Shown here: positions 49,336 through 61,869 of the stretch, piece after piece
How positions within the stretch are numbered: position 1 is the first letter of the stretch
Layout of the letters: every line of letters begins with the position of its first letter
From: Ecdyonurus torrentis
Taxonomy: Eukaryota; Arthropoda; Insecta; Ephemeroptera; Heptageniidae
Direction: 5' to 3'
Assembly (NCBI GenBank): GCA_949318235.1
Contig: OX439133.1
Span: 14,082,757-14,146,756, forward strand
Length of the DNA stretch: 64,000 bases
Made by a program: the position numbers and the translations under genes
The notes under the pieces: generated by a model
What the model saw: the letters and a program-made list of their open reading frames with translations, nothing else
What the model was told of the DNA's origin: nothing
Database searches by the model: none

Positions 49336-49578
49336 CACTCTAAAAAAAAAACTCAGTTATGAATCTTAACTTATTTGAGATAAACACTTTTGAGATATTT
49401 ATGTAAGCGGATAAAATAATGCATATTACCAAATGATTAACAATAGCTATTTTAAGTTATTTTAGCTATTGTTAATAATTTGCTAAAATGCATTATTTTA
49501 GCTGCTCATAATAACTCAAAAGTGTTTATCTCAAATAAGTTAGGATTCGTAACTGAAGAAATGCAACCTTTTTTAGAA
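49336..49578. mobile_element. Hairpin element C, copy 3
   Basis: Begins CACTCTAAAAAAAAAACTCA; arms TGAGATAAACACTTTTGAGA and CTCAAAAGTGTTTATCTCAA are near-perfect reverse complements. The centre (AGCTATTTTAAGTTATTTTA then AGCTATTGTTAATA) is a shorter loop than in the other copies. The outer ends are decayed. Confidence 0.75.
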
Positions 49579-49626
49579 ATGACTATATATTATTTACTAT
49601 TTAGAGAGAAAACTGCTATATAGGCA

Positions 49627-49800
49627 TAAGCAGGGGTGTATTCGGGGGAGGAGGGGGGGGGTGTTCAGGATACTAGACATAAGTGTTTCAGGCTCTTAGG
49701 TCTGAAAAAGCATGGGAAAAGGGGGTGGTTTCCCCCCATTGCCTATGCTCACTATAGGCTGGACCAGTTCCGTTGCAAAATCCTGAACACGCCCTTTGAT
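49627..49800. repeat. G-rich inverted-repeat block
   Basis: GGGAGGAGGGGGGGGGTGTT near the left and the pair GTGTTCAGGAT / ATCCTGAACAC at 49659 and 49782 form short inverted repeats. The interior has further G and C runs (AAAAGGGGGTGGTTTCCCCC). Could fold as a G-quadruplex. It is probably a transposon fragment; the open frame through it has no known domain. Confidence 0.45.
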
Positions 49801-49804
49801 AAGT

Positions 49805-51050
49805 ATATAAAAATCTGAAAATATCGTTTATAGATCAACAAAAAATTAAGCATAAAAATCAATAAATTTAAACCAAATATTTTACAAACTTTAACCATAA
49901 CTAACGTAATTTTAAAATGAAGTATTAAATATTTATAATTTGATCACAGTTTTAAAATACGCAATAAATTTGCATTTATATTGCGAATATTATTTGAAGT
50001 GTTTCTAATCGGCATCACGACGTCTATAATATCGCATTGTATCGGCTTGTCAAACGCTTGTCTCGATACAAAATTGAGAAGTCAGTCTTAGGTATATTGT
50101 CCAGGTATATGTATGGTCAATTTTATCTGCTAAAATTGATCAAATATTTAAGTCGTCAATGAAGACTATCTCATATTGTCTGTCACTGTATACTGATGAA
50201 TGAAAAATTATTATAAAAATATTATAAATATTTTTGTGATCTATTATTCTAGTTTATTTGTGCGTGGTCGTGAGTTAAAGGAGGTTATCGGTGATAAAAA
50301 AAGGTTTTAATTTTTTTAAGAGTTTGAAACACGTATAAATGTGTGTAATATCCCTTTTTTAAATATTTCTATAGTCTCGATGTACATCTCTTTTCACAAA
50401 AATTGATACGTAAGTGCATATACTATAGCATGGAAGAACGGAGCAGTTTTTGTGGGAGGACCTGTAAAGTAGTTTTCTCAAAACAAGCTTTAAAGGCATG
50501 GTTCCGCAATTCTGTAAAAGGATAGAAAACTATATCTATAGGGCCTAAATAATCTGTATGAAACACTTGCAATGAACTATTTTTAATTGATATATGGAAC
50601 GAATACGTTATATAAATATATTTAATAACGATTGTTCTATATAAAAATGCATCAAGAATGTTTAAATTTATTTTAAATAGTTCGTTCATTGCAAGTTATG
50701 GTATAACATTATGGATCAAAATCATAGTGGTATTCTAGAATTTGAGTTTCTATCTTTTATCTTTTTAGCATCGTAATTTATGCTCCATTTATGTTATATA
50801 GCATAAATACTGCTACTTTTATAGAATTACTTGCAATTATTATCCTTTACAGCATATTATGTTTCTTAGCATTCATTTTATATTGCAGATTTTTTGTATA
50901 TAATAATATATAAATGTTCCTAAAATGGACTAAAGCATATTTACTACGTATTTACTTTAGTACGCGTATTATATAAATTTAATGGACATTTTAATATACA
51001 TTGAAATAATTAAAAAATATTCCGTACATGAAAATATTTAATTATGAAAT
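49805..51050. other. AT-rich stretch, no gene seen
   Basis: A weak F-like patch lies at 50762-50960 (TAATTTATGCTCCATTTATG, TATAGCATAAATACTGC). No coding signal. Confidence 0.5.
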
Positions 51051-51052
51051 TT

Positions 51053-51057
<5 letters not shown>

Positions 51058-51099
<42 letters not shown>
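51058..51099. repeat. (GA)n microsatellite
   Basis: GA array of about 21 units. Another lies at 52636-52678. Confidence 0.95.
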
Positions 51100-51101
<2 letters not shown>

Positions 51102-51109
51102 ATTTAAAA

Positions 51110-52629
51110 ACATGGACTCTCTTTCAACATCCTGTTTTTTTATAAATGGAGTATATATCTAAAAAAAAAAAAAAGTAGAAGTATTATTAATGTATTATAT
51201 TTGAAATAATTAAATGATGAACAATGGTTTGCTGGCCATATTGACTAATGATTGTTAGCTGTCAAGTATCGACTCTAAGGGGCGGTCCCTCTCTCTAGCA
51301 CCGCAGCTGCATGCCCTCCCTGTCTCTATTGTTGTTATTTATTATATTGTTGATATCTAGGGGGTTCATATATTATAATATTATATAATAATAAAAATGG
51401 CCGTCATATTGTTATGAATTTCAATAATATCTTAATTTTTTTTAAATTTGACTATTGCAATTATAAGTTATTGTATATATAGGGGTCATTATAGAATGAT
51501 TGTTAAAGTTCAATTTTTATCGTTATGGATTGTACGTATATAGGTTAATTTGATGAAGTTTGATGGTTAAATTTCGTGTGTCTATTTTATTTTATAGTTC
51601 ACTTCGAGTGCTAGATATGAATTTTTATTGGTTCAATTTTTATGAATATAATGTTTATAAAGGACTTTATTAAAAGTGAATGCAATGAATATATTAAATT
51701 CATAGCGAGAAATGAATTTAAATAAATGAATAGATACGTCATAAATAAATAAATGAATAAATATAAAAAAAGCAGTAAAAGAAATATTTTTGCAAAATTT
51801 GCAATTTAAAGTTTTATAATTCTTTGAATTTATTCTGCATAAATAAATATAGACAAATTTAATCGATCTATAGGTGTTTTCATTCCTATATTATATATAT
51901 ATTTTTTAAATTCTTAAATACCGTTTATTTCGATTTGACTAATTTGACCACTGTTATTAAATTTATATAAATAACAAAAAAAAAAATAATAATAATAATA
52001 ATTAAAAAACACACTTTATTTTGCATTATAAAAACATCGCTAATGGTTCGTAAAATAAATATGTAATAAAAAATATAAAATCCGCTATCTTTGGCTCTCT
52101 AAAACAACAAATATTCCTCTTTTCATATTATATTATACGAGTATTATTCTTACAATATTTTAGTTTTTAGAATCACAACACTACGTATATGATAAAATAA
52201 ACAACGTATATAAAATTTTTCAAGTATACTCTCACCCCCGTAAGACATTTTCTGTGTTTTATCCTTCGTCACGATTACTATCAAGTATACAAAATGTTAT
52301 TTTTCGAGTGTACTTTTTCAACAATATAGTTTTAATTCTGTTGTTAGTACATACATTTGAGCGTATTTACGTACGCAAAAACGTACAATTTACCGTAATG
52401 TTAGAAACACTGCCAATTTTTATTATTTTTTTTAAATTTTCTTTTTATTTTTTTACTATTTTTTTTTTTACATTCAAAAATAAAAATAGTTGTTAATTAT
52501 TTTACTAACAATATTCCAAATAAATTTTTAAAATTTTTGCTCAAAAGTTTTTCAGTTATTAGTTGAAATATCACCCATTTACCCCTTTATACTAATACAT
52601 CAAACTCATAAAGATTTTATGTGCACGTG

Positions 52630-52672
<43 letters not shown>

Positions 52673-53430
52673 GAGAGAAAGTGCAATATCAACATTATCA
52701 AGTATTTACTTAAAACATAAAGTTTTAAGTATAAATTTAAGGATATTTTACGACTTACGTCACCTCGTTTAAATTATTTTTATTTCTTTGCGTAAAAAAA
52801 AAAAACTAAGAAAACTATAAAAAATTATATTTTATAAAATGTAAACGTTAAAAAAAAATCTTTATACATATATTATGTATTATGAAATGTTATGTTATAA
52901 TATAGAAAATTAAACAAATGTATACAAAAACTATCTTTAATACAGTATTGCATAAAATCAGCAGTAAAATATTATGCTTACATAACATTATAAAATGGCG
53001 AAGAAACATCAACGCTTGCAAATACCCATAAATATGTTTTTCTTTATTATTATTTTTTTTAACAATTAAACAAACATATTCAATTAAATATATAAAACGT
53101 AATTTATAAGTATCTGTAATTAATAATACAATAAAGATTTATTGAGAAAAAGAGACATGAACAGTCAAAAGTCACAAACATATATAGAAAGAGAGAGCGA
53201 TGCTCAAAAGGATAATTAAAAAGGCAAAGTTAATTATCCAGAAAATACTAAATTAATTATAATTAACAAAGAAAATACTTTTAATTGTCACTTTTTATAA
53301 AATTAAAAACGAAAATCATATATGAAGAAGGTAAGGAGAGATGAGAGGTGAAAAAAAAAAAAAAAACATGCATAACTTTATTCCATTGGGAATCAAGTTC
53401 AAACTCAAATTATTTATTATTCAGCAATAG
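51110..53430. other. AT-rich stretch, no gene seen
   Basis: Contains short AAT and AAAT arrays and a GA array at 52636-52678. The GC-richer patch 51263-51330 (GGGGCGGTCCCTCTCTCTAG) has no readable protein. Confidence 0.5.
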
Positions 53431-53437
53431 ACCCTAT

Positions 53438-53720
53438 CAGGATGTATTCATGTTAAAGTCGACGCCATGTTGCATCACTCAATAACATAGACCTCATAGG
53501 AAAATAACTCATTTTGCCTGTCTATATAAGCAATATTTTTGAAAGCGGTGATGCTGTTAATAGGTTGAATTAGTATGTTAGAAAAATAATAGTAACAAAA
53601 AAATAACTGATTTTTACAAAGAAAATAGCCAAAAAACGAAGTTTATCGTATGCTGAGCAATGTTACTCCAGTATGGCGTCCAAGCGCACTAAATATGACG
53701 TCATGCGCATACACCCTATA
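53438..53720 (-). mobile_element. MITE family B, copy 10
   Basis: Reverse orientation, CAGGATGTATTCATGTTAAA to GCGCATACACCCTATA. Perfect TGACGTCA near 53697. The middle is slightly shortened compared with copy 6. Confidence 0.8.
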
Positions 53721-53729
53721 TAGTATAGT

Positions 53730-55140
53730 AAATAATAGTTGCTCGAAAAACAACTGCAAAAAGTAAAGAAAAATAGGCGAAGGAGGAAACATACCTTGTT
53801 TTGATTCTTATTTCTCATCCCAACTAAAAAAATAAAAAATAAAATAAAATCAATTTCGAAGCCGGTAAACAACAACACCATTACGTACATCATGTTCATA
53901 TGCGATAAATTTCTTACATACAATATAAATGATGTATATAAGATGTTTACTACATATGATATTATATACAATTAATAACATTACTATAAGATTATAATCT
54001 TATAGTGGGTGGTGGGGGGTTCTTTCTTATGTATGTGTGATGTCAATTTTTGACAAATGAATCTCAATAATATATTATATACCTGGTTTTTCTCTAATGT
54101 CTTTTTGTTAACCGCATTTATCACCCTCGCTTTAGTTGTATGCCGATATCATATATGTGGAGTATAGAGATCTTTGTCTCCTCGAGTGAGTGAGAGTGTG
54201 TGTGAGAAAGTAAAAGAAAAAGAGTTAGTGCAAAAAAAAAAAAAAAAAAAAAAAATGTCAAATTTGATTGCTGAAAATTTCAATTGTATTTATAGCAGAT
54301 TTTCAACTTTAATTATTTCATCATAATAATTTGTGTTGAATATTTTGTTTGCGATTTATTGACAATACTTTGCTCAATATTCTAACATACGTGTGTGAAT
54401 GAAAGTGGAAAAAAAAAGTGAAAAAACTGTAGTTAAAAAAAATTTAAGTGAAAATTCTGAGTTTATTTCAGTAATTTCTTGGTGTTTATTAAATATTTTA
54501 TATTTAATGCAAAATTTAATTTTCTAACGTTATAAGCGGACATCTTAGTGACAATGCAAGAAAGAGTTACGACAATGTAAGTGTGATAATTATTATATTT
54601 GGCTTGAATGAAGGAAGCGATTTTTACAAAAAATATTCATAGAATTTTGTGTAATTTTTGCGTTAAATATGTTGTATTAAAGATTTAAAATTTAAGCAGG
54701 TATAATAGGTTAATAGAATGTAAATAATATTTATTGTTTTTTATTAAAAAAAAAATCAAGAAACTGAATACTATAATAAAATTTATCGCAAACTTACGTT
54801 TTTGCGTAGTTCATAATTATTTTTTTATTTTTAATTAATGTTCTATTTTTTTTATTGATAGTTTTTAATTGATTTTTAACTGTTTATTATATTTTTAGTG
54901 TTTATTAGACTGACAAACTTTTCTCAGAAATTCAATGTTCATTTTTTTTTTCTTTTCTTTTTTCTTTATCTAGTTATAGAAAAAAATATTGCGTGAACTT
55001 ATGTATATACTGTACGTGTTGGAAAACATCAACTTTGTTTTCCTTCAAACGATAACAAAAAAACAACAGGAAAGTAAACAATTTTTTTGTCAGTTTAGAA
55101 AAAATATATATAGATCACTTTTCGTTCTGCACGTCTCTGA

Positions 55141-55178
<38 letters not shown>

Positions 55179-56720
55179 CGTTCATTTTTTTTTAGCCACA
55201 CGAGTAGGTCTATATACACTAAAATATCAAAAAGCGGGATCTTATAAAACTAAAAGGGTTGAATTAATTTTAATCTGATTATTATTTAAAAAAAAATGCT
55301 TTTAAAACATTTTAATATATATTTTTTTATACCCCTTTATATTTTGATATAATCATACTTTTTTTTTGTATTTTTTTTCATCGATAATTAGAAATACAAA
55401 AGAATTGAACCCATGACTTTATCTCTCTGTGTGTATGAGTGATTTGAATAATATTCCGCACGAGCTCATGGATTGTATATTTTATATCATATCGGTATGA
55501 CGTGTTTTTTTTTTTTTTTTTTTTTTAAGAAAAGAATGCTGTATCATTTTTATATAAGGCTGAATTTTTTATTGAATATTTTTATATTTAAATTATATGC
55601 TAAATTATTGAGTACTATACATTTTTGTGTCCATTATTTTATTTTAACGTTATATTTCATACTGATTCTTTTATAAACGTTTTTGATAGGCTGAAATTTT
55701 TATAAAAATTTGGTTGGAGTTTTAAATGAAATTTTCTTAATTTTGTTTATGTCTTGTTAGTATATTAAATTATATAAAAATTATATTAAAAAGTTGTTAA
55801 GATTAAAGAAAAAATTAAAAAAAAAAAAAAAAAAATGCAGTAATACGTACTTCATGAATTTTGTTTAAAAAATACTTCCAAATATGGAACAATTTCAGGC
55901 GGTGACTATAACATTTTAAATTACGAATTTTTAAAATTCCATATCAATACAGCTTTTCTTGTCAAATTAACTACTTTTCTATTCAACGATCTTAAAATTC
56001 AATCGACTTTCAAATGAAATCTAATAAGTTAAGGGCAGCTTTTAAATATCAAAGATACAAGCCTTTGAAGAAAAAAAAATAATGTCATATACCAAATATT
56101 AAATAACAGCAAAGCAAACCCCTATTTTATAAAAATCATATTTAATTAAATCATAAAAATTAGTATCAACTACAAAAGCGATTTAATTAATAATAATAAA
56201 ATCATGAGAGTAAAATATCGTCATATAAAATAACAAAAATAGAATTAAAGAGAAAAAATGGTATTTTTCATATTATTATCGTAAAAATTACTATTTCGTA
56301 TATTTCTTAATTTATGTTCCGTGTATTAAAGTCTCCACACACTACAGAACGAGGCGCTGTGATAAAAATGGCTGCCCACTACTAACAATAATAACAAAAT
56401 AAAATCTTACCTTGAGAAAACGCATCCTGTGTAGAGAGAAAGAGAGAGAATTCGGTTCGGGTTTCCCATAGTATAAAGTTTAAGCCTCATTAAAATCTCT
56501 ATACTAAAAAAACATGTGTGAAAATTTATTTTTTTGACAGCTTCGTAAAAATAAAATAAAAATAAAAAAATATATATAAATTTTGTGCTGATCTCATATA
56601 TAGCCATATGTGTTAAATTTCTAGTATAAATATGAAATTAGTTGTAAATTACAGTAAAATTATATACAAAAACATTTAATAGTAATTTGTGAGTATATAC
56701 AATATTCTAACTGATTTTAA
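53730..56720. other. AT-rich stretch, no confident gene
   Basis: Poly(A) at 54233-54255 and poly(T) at 55145-55178 and 55506-55526. Two minus-strand donor-like sites (ACAAG|GTATGT near 53796 and CTCAAG|GTAAGA at 56411) stand out but lack a convincing exon body. Confidence 0.5.
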
Positions 56721-56726
56721 ATCAAA

Positions 56727-57440
56727 AGTTTTCAGTAGCCAGTTCAATGTAATCCTGGTGACGAGCTGATTGCATTGAACTGGCTACTGAAGGCTCTGTA
56801 TAAATTGCATCAATATTGATTTGTATGCAAGTTAGAAGCTTTAGTAGCTAGTTCAATGAAATCCTTGCAACGAGCTGATTTCATTGAACTGACTTCTGTA
56901 GCTCCTATAGCATAAATCAATATTGATTTCTATGCACACTAGAAACTACAGTAACCAGTTCAATAGAATCGTAACAATGAGCTGAATCCATTGAACTGGC
57001 TACTGAAACCTCTAGCATCAATCAATATTGATTTTCATCAATGAAAATAATTTCTATGCATATACTAGCAGCTTCAGTAACCAGTTCAATGAAATCAGCT
57101 CATCATCAGGAATCCATTACACTGGCTATCGCATTTCCTATTTTAAAAACTACGTGAAAATTAAACGATGAGCACATTTACATTAATGAAAATAAATTTC
57201 TATGCAAGTTACTAGCTTCAGTAGCCTGTTCAATGAAATCAGCTCATCACCAGGAATCCATTAAACTGGCTATTGCATCTCCTATTCCAAAAACTACTAG
57301 AAAAATAATTTCCGCACTTTTTAAACGATGAGTACATTTCAATCAATGAAAATAAACGTCTTTGGATGCTATAAACTTCAGTAGCCAGTTCAATGAAATC
57401 AGCTCATCATCAGGAATCCATTAAACTGGCTACCACATCT
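56727..57440. repeat. Minisatellite with cruciform-forming units (six units)
   Basis: Six units of about 105-165 bp. Each has CAGTAGCCAGTTCAATG (or a close variant) followed, ~30-40 bp later, by its reverse complement CATTGAACTGGCTACTG. Units start near 56733, 56839, 56949, 57077, 57209 and 57378. The last three form a subgroup with AATCAGCTCATCATCAGGAA between the arms. Arms keep complementary pairing while the flanks diverge. Confidence 0.8.
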
Positions 57441-57444
57441 CCTA

Positions 57445-58540
57445 TTCCAAAAACTACGATAAAATTAAACTCGACACTTTTTAAACTTGGAGCAGATAAA
57501 AGCGATGTTGTTGGTTCACTAAATGGTCCGTTACTGAAGTCTCATATCAAGGGTAGTAGTAGCAGATATATTGGTGCACAGTTTAAGTTGCAAGGTATCA
57601 TGATGATGACAATATATATATATATAAAAAGGCGTTAGTTTAACAACAATAACATGCATCAACTTTAGTACGCCCTAATTGTTGCAAGATCATGCTGAAA
57701 CGTACAAAATTTTTATCTCTACTACATGTTAGCCTAGGTCACTACTTTGCTGACTTGACTATTTTTATACTTCTATGCATTAATTACTGTGAATTTACCA
57801 CGCAGTAGGTAGGTTTGTATGTGTATCGGATTTATTTAGTAATTTCTAAATATTTTGACAAGAAGATTCGTTTGAGGTTTAATTGTAAAATGTTTATTTA
57901 CGTTTTTATTGCAACTTTTTAAGTGTTGATAGGTAAATAAATAAATAAGTAAATGAATGAGAAAATAAATAAACAAACAAATATTTTAGCAAAATAAACG
58001 ATTGAATTAACATTAAAAAATAGTGAAGTATTTTATTGTTTTTATTAAGTGCAAAGAATAAAAAATAAAAAACATTTTTTGTTGCTGGTAATAGAGAAAA
58101 ATGGTTTTGAAATTATTAACTATAAGGGAGTTGGAGAGGCGTTTTATGTATTTAAAAAGAATACAAAAATCCTGAAAGTATTTCTGATTTTAAAATTAAA
58201 GTTTTATGCATATTGCGCGCAAGCGGCATGCTTTAGCACATAAATACATTGCCAATTAAGCATAGAAAAGAAACATAATTTTCTATCATTTTCATAGAAA
58301 ATTTAATGTTTTATGTCACTTTGTTATTTATCTCAGGCGTAAACAGCTCATTTAAACTTGTAAAAATAACAAAAAATAAAAAAATAAACATTATTTGCTG
58401 AATAAATTTTGTCCTTTTTTTAATTGAGTTTTTTTATTATTTTTTTTTTCCATTTTTTTTTCCTATTCTAGTTATAATGTTATTTACTGCTCTAGAATGG
58501 CATTATCGAAGTGCAAGCTAAATAATTAATCTGTAAAACC
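57445..58540. other. Mostly AT-rich DNA; one weak exon candidate
   Basis: At 57496-57594 a 33-codon frame (DKSDVVGSLNGPLLKSHIKG ...) is bounded by CAG and AAG|GTATCA. It has more balanced composition than its surroundings, but no known motif and a poor pyrimidine tract. It is not called as a gene. The remainder shows nothing. Confidence 0.4.
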
Positions 58541-58543
58541 AAC

Positions 58544-58776
58544 CAATGGAGATTATCGGTTTAGTGCGCGGGGAAACGCGGGGTAAACTAATGGTCCCCT
58601 AATTTAAAGTTACGCTCATGGGGATTTTTTTTCCTTTTTTTTTTTTTTACAATATTTGAGAAAACTACTCCACCAGTTCCGGAGAAATTTAAGTGAGATA
58701 ATACTAGACATACTTTTACGCGTTTTAAGCCTTAGATTTTTTTTTTTAAATAGTTTTTAAACTGATAATCTCCATT
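58544..58776 (+). mobile_element. Element E, copy 3 (clear terminal inverted repeats)
   Basis: CAATGGAGATTATCGGTTTA at the left and TAAACTGATAATCTCCATT (starting in TTTTTAAACTG) at the right form terminal inverted repeats. Interior as in copy 2, including GCGCGGGGAAACGCGG, a poly(T) and AACTACTCCACCAGTTCCGG. Confidence 0.8.
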
Positions 58777-58784
58777 AACTCGAG

Positions 58785-58828
<44 letters not shown>
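58785..58828. repeat. Poly(A) tract, 44 nt
   Basis: Uninterrupted A run just outside element E copy 3, followed by the CpG-containing ACGCGATCGGGTAGCGCGAT. Confidence 0.95.
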
Positions 58829-58829
<1 letters not shown>

Positions 58830-58839
58830 GCGATCGGGT

Positions 58840-60265
58840 AGCGCGATCTACTGGCAAACCATATTAAAGCACCATTATGGCCGCTACGCGCAAGGGTAGC
58901 AAATTATCATGTGAATATATAGCTTAAATCATGGTAGAGAGTTCTCCGTAGTCAAGAGAGAGAGAGAGAGAGATAGAGGTTTTGAAAATATAAAATAAAA
59001 TAAAATATTTATGATCAATAGTATATTTGAGAGAAGAAGGGAAGTTTTTAGGTGCATGCATGACTTTGCAATAATTATCTACTGTATACCTCTGACCTTC
59101 CTCTCTAATTTTTACCATAATATTAAGTGTTGAGTCATGCAAACTGCAGTCTGTCTATCTATACCTCCCCTATATATATATATATACCTGCATACATATT
59201 AACATAGACACTAATGATCACAGACTACCTTTCGTACGTTACATTTCATTTCCCTCGAGATCCAAATATGTATTATAAATTTTTACTTTTTCAACAATAA
59301 CAAAAGTATATGTGTGGAAGCTCTATTCAATTCTATAATGATAGAACGTAGATTTTGATGTTATATATTGTACTTATATGTCTACGTAAAACTAATGATG
59401 TTTGACTATTGTACGTTCTTGGTACGTTATAAGATTTAACGTTTAAGATTATACGTTTGTAAGATCAAATATATGAAGTTTTACTTCATGTTATTTTTTT
59501 TTATCATTATTTATTATTATTATTTTTTGCCAGATAGTTTATATTATTTCATACTACAGTAGTTATAAAATCTTTGCTAATTTTTATTTATGATAAATTG
59601 AAAGAAAAGGATAGGAGAAAATATACTTCCTATATATTTCCTAATTTTCCTATATATTTCCTAATATATTTCCTTAATATACAATTTTTATTTACTTATA
59701 GAAATAAGGACAAATGTTGTGGTTGGGTATTATATAGCACTCGTCTATGCTATTATAGTGACCCATGCTGATGGCTCAGACAAACAAAAAACTGAATAGT
59801 TTAAAGTATATTTTTGAGTTCTTTTAACTATTGTGATAAGAAATATAACCTTAAAAGTGCAATAAGATTTTTTTTATCGTGTATATATAGGAAAAGTTGA
59901 GTAATTGAAGAAATTGAAAGACTATTAAACTGAGTCAACCCAGTAGGTAGGGCGAAACACATGTCCGCAACTTGACAAAGTGGTAAAATCAGGTAGTTTG
60001 ATCGCATCTCAATCACAGCAGTAAATTTATCTCATTTTAGCAGCCTTGTGCTTGCAATTTTACGTCCCCTTTTTTGTATCTATTCAATTCAAGATTTTCG
60101 CGTAATATAGCTTTCAATATAGCGTGCTTTAATTTCAATTGTCTATTACTTTTCTTTGATTTGCCAAACAAAAAAATAAACAGTTATTTGGTATTACCAT
60201 GAGAGTATGTATGTACTAGACGTACATAGTAATTGCTTATTTTAATGAGATCTACAGCATATAAG
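58840..60265. other. AT-rich stretch, no gene seen
   Basis: GA array at 58956-58976. The string TATGATAAATTGAAAGAAAA + GGATAGGAGAAA at 59588-59620 recurs at 62434-62466, so it is part of an unidentified dispersed repeat. Confidence 0.5.
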
Positions 60266-60272
60266 ATAGGCT

Positions 60273-60353
60273 AGTATTTGATTTAGATGCCATATGAAGG
60301 TAGCATACTTTAAGAGATGAGGTGCTGAAACTGATGCCGTCTAAATCAAATAC
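60273..60353. repeat. Short hairpin
   Basis: GTATTTGATTTAGATGCCAT pairs with GATGCCGTCTAAATCAAATAC around a ~40-base loop. Single copy. Confidence 0.6.
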
Positions 60354-60359
60354 AAACCA

Positions 60360-60720
60360 ACTCACCTATGTTCTAATTCTAATTAATATGAGCAGATAGC
60401 ATGGTCCAGAATCAGTTGTTGGCAGATCTCAATTGTTGGCAGATGGGTTAATGCAAACTTAAAAAAGTTAATATCTCCTCAACCAATAAAGCTACAGACT
60501 TGAAACTTGAAATTTTGGATACCCAGGGTATAGGATTGGACTAAATGGTGACATCAAAAATGCTCCCAAGTCAATATTTTTCAAAAGGGACAAAAATTGA
60601 AAATCGGTCTTTTTTATTTAAATAACATGTAAAAAGTCGTTAGCATGCCAACTATTGGGTCTCTAACATACAGTCTTATAAGCTTGGTTTTATTTATTTT
60701 TAAGTTATTTTATGGTACCT
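60360..60720. other. Unclassified stretch
   Basis: Less AT-rich than average, with a short direct repeat (GTTGTTGGCAGATCTCAAT / GTTGGCAGATGGG). No open frame or motif recognised. Confidence 0.4.
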
Positions 60721-60727
60721 ATCTTTG

Positions 60728-60857
60728 TAGGGTGTATGTATGCGCATGACATCATACCAAATGTGCTTTGATGCCAAATGCGCCAAACAATTCAAGTAAT
60801 GAATAGCATTGCTAAGCTTAGGATAAATGTGGTTTTGGCTATTTTCTTTTGAAAATT

Positions 60858-60892
<35 letters not shown>

Positions 60893-61057
60893 ATCATTTT
60901 CCGTGTATACTTGAAAGTCTAATTCAACCTTCTAGCAGTATCAATGCTCTAAAAATATTGCTAAATAAAACTGGTAAAATGTGTAATTTTCCAAGACCAG
61001 ACCATGTTATTTAGTGCTCACAAATGGCAACTTAAACATGAATGCAACCACCCTATA
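60728..61057 (+). mobile_element. MITE family B, copy 11
   Basis: TAGGGTGTATGTATGCGCAT to AATGCAACCACCCTATA, about 330 bp, with a ~29-nt poly(T) inserted near 60860. CRE mutated to TGACATCA. Confidence 0.85.
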
Positions 61058-61361
61058 CAGAATATTCAATTGCGCTCTTGAAATTTAAAACCATATAATA
61101 AAAAATGTGTTAAGAACATGATGTATTACCACAGACAAATCCACCCGGATGTTAACAAAAGTACCCCCCTTGGACTTCAAATTTGATTACAAAATGGATT
61201 CCCTCTCTCACTCTTTAAAAGTCCATGAACGAGAGATTTATAGGGGAGAGAAAAGAAAAAAAGTTTCAGACCATTTATTTCTTGTCTATGTTTTAGAGAT
61301 TGACAGAAATTTTGCTAGAACCGACAAAGTCATCCATCCTTGCCTTACAGTTTTTAGGTGG

Positions 61362-61377
61362 AGGGGGGGGGGGGGGA
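61362..61377. repeat. Poly(G) tract
   Basis: GGGGGGGGGGGGGG run just upstream of the GA arrays; a similar one lies at 62557-62570. Confidence 0.9.
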
Positions 61378-61433
61378 GAAAAAAACTATTGTTCACCATA
61401 GATGTAGGAGAGACGAGTGGAGAGAGAGGGAGG

Positions 61434-61436
<3 letters not shown>

Positions 61437-61503
<67 letters not shown>

Positions 61504-61669
61504 ATCTTAATTAAAGCAAAGGATGCGGGGACCTTAGAAAACTATACAATGAATAAAAAAAATCTTTTTTTTTTCTTTTCCTCTCTTGGAACTCTACGCT
61601 CCCCCGTTGTGGATCAGAGAGAAAATGGATAGAATGAAAAATGAATCTGTATGTCAGACTTGGCTATCG

Positions 61670-61749
<80 letters not shown>

Positions 61750-61797
61750 CTCCTTGATGTAATGTAAAAGCTCCACAGCCCCCCTATTGCAAAGCAC

Positions 61798-61864
<67 letters not shown>

Positions 61865-61865
61865 A
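61437..61865. repeat. Alternating (GA)n-(TC)n-(GA)n arrays
   Basis: GA array at 61437-61500, TC array at 61674-61746 and GA array at 61799-61864. Adjacent arrays are reverse complements, so single strands could fold into hairpins with ~30-unit stems. The Arg-Glu and Ser-Leu frames across them are artefacts. Confidence 0.95.
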
Positions 61866-61869
61866 AAAA

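Noticed and set aside
61149..61514. 121-codon open frame ending in Arg-Glu repeats
   Set aside because: About a third is the GA microsatellite and another part crosses a poly(G). The remainder shows no motif.
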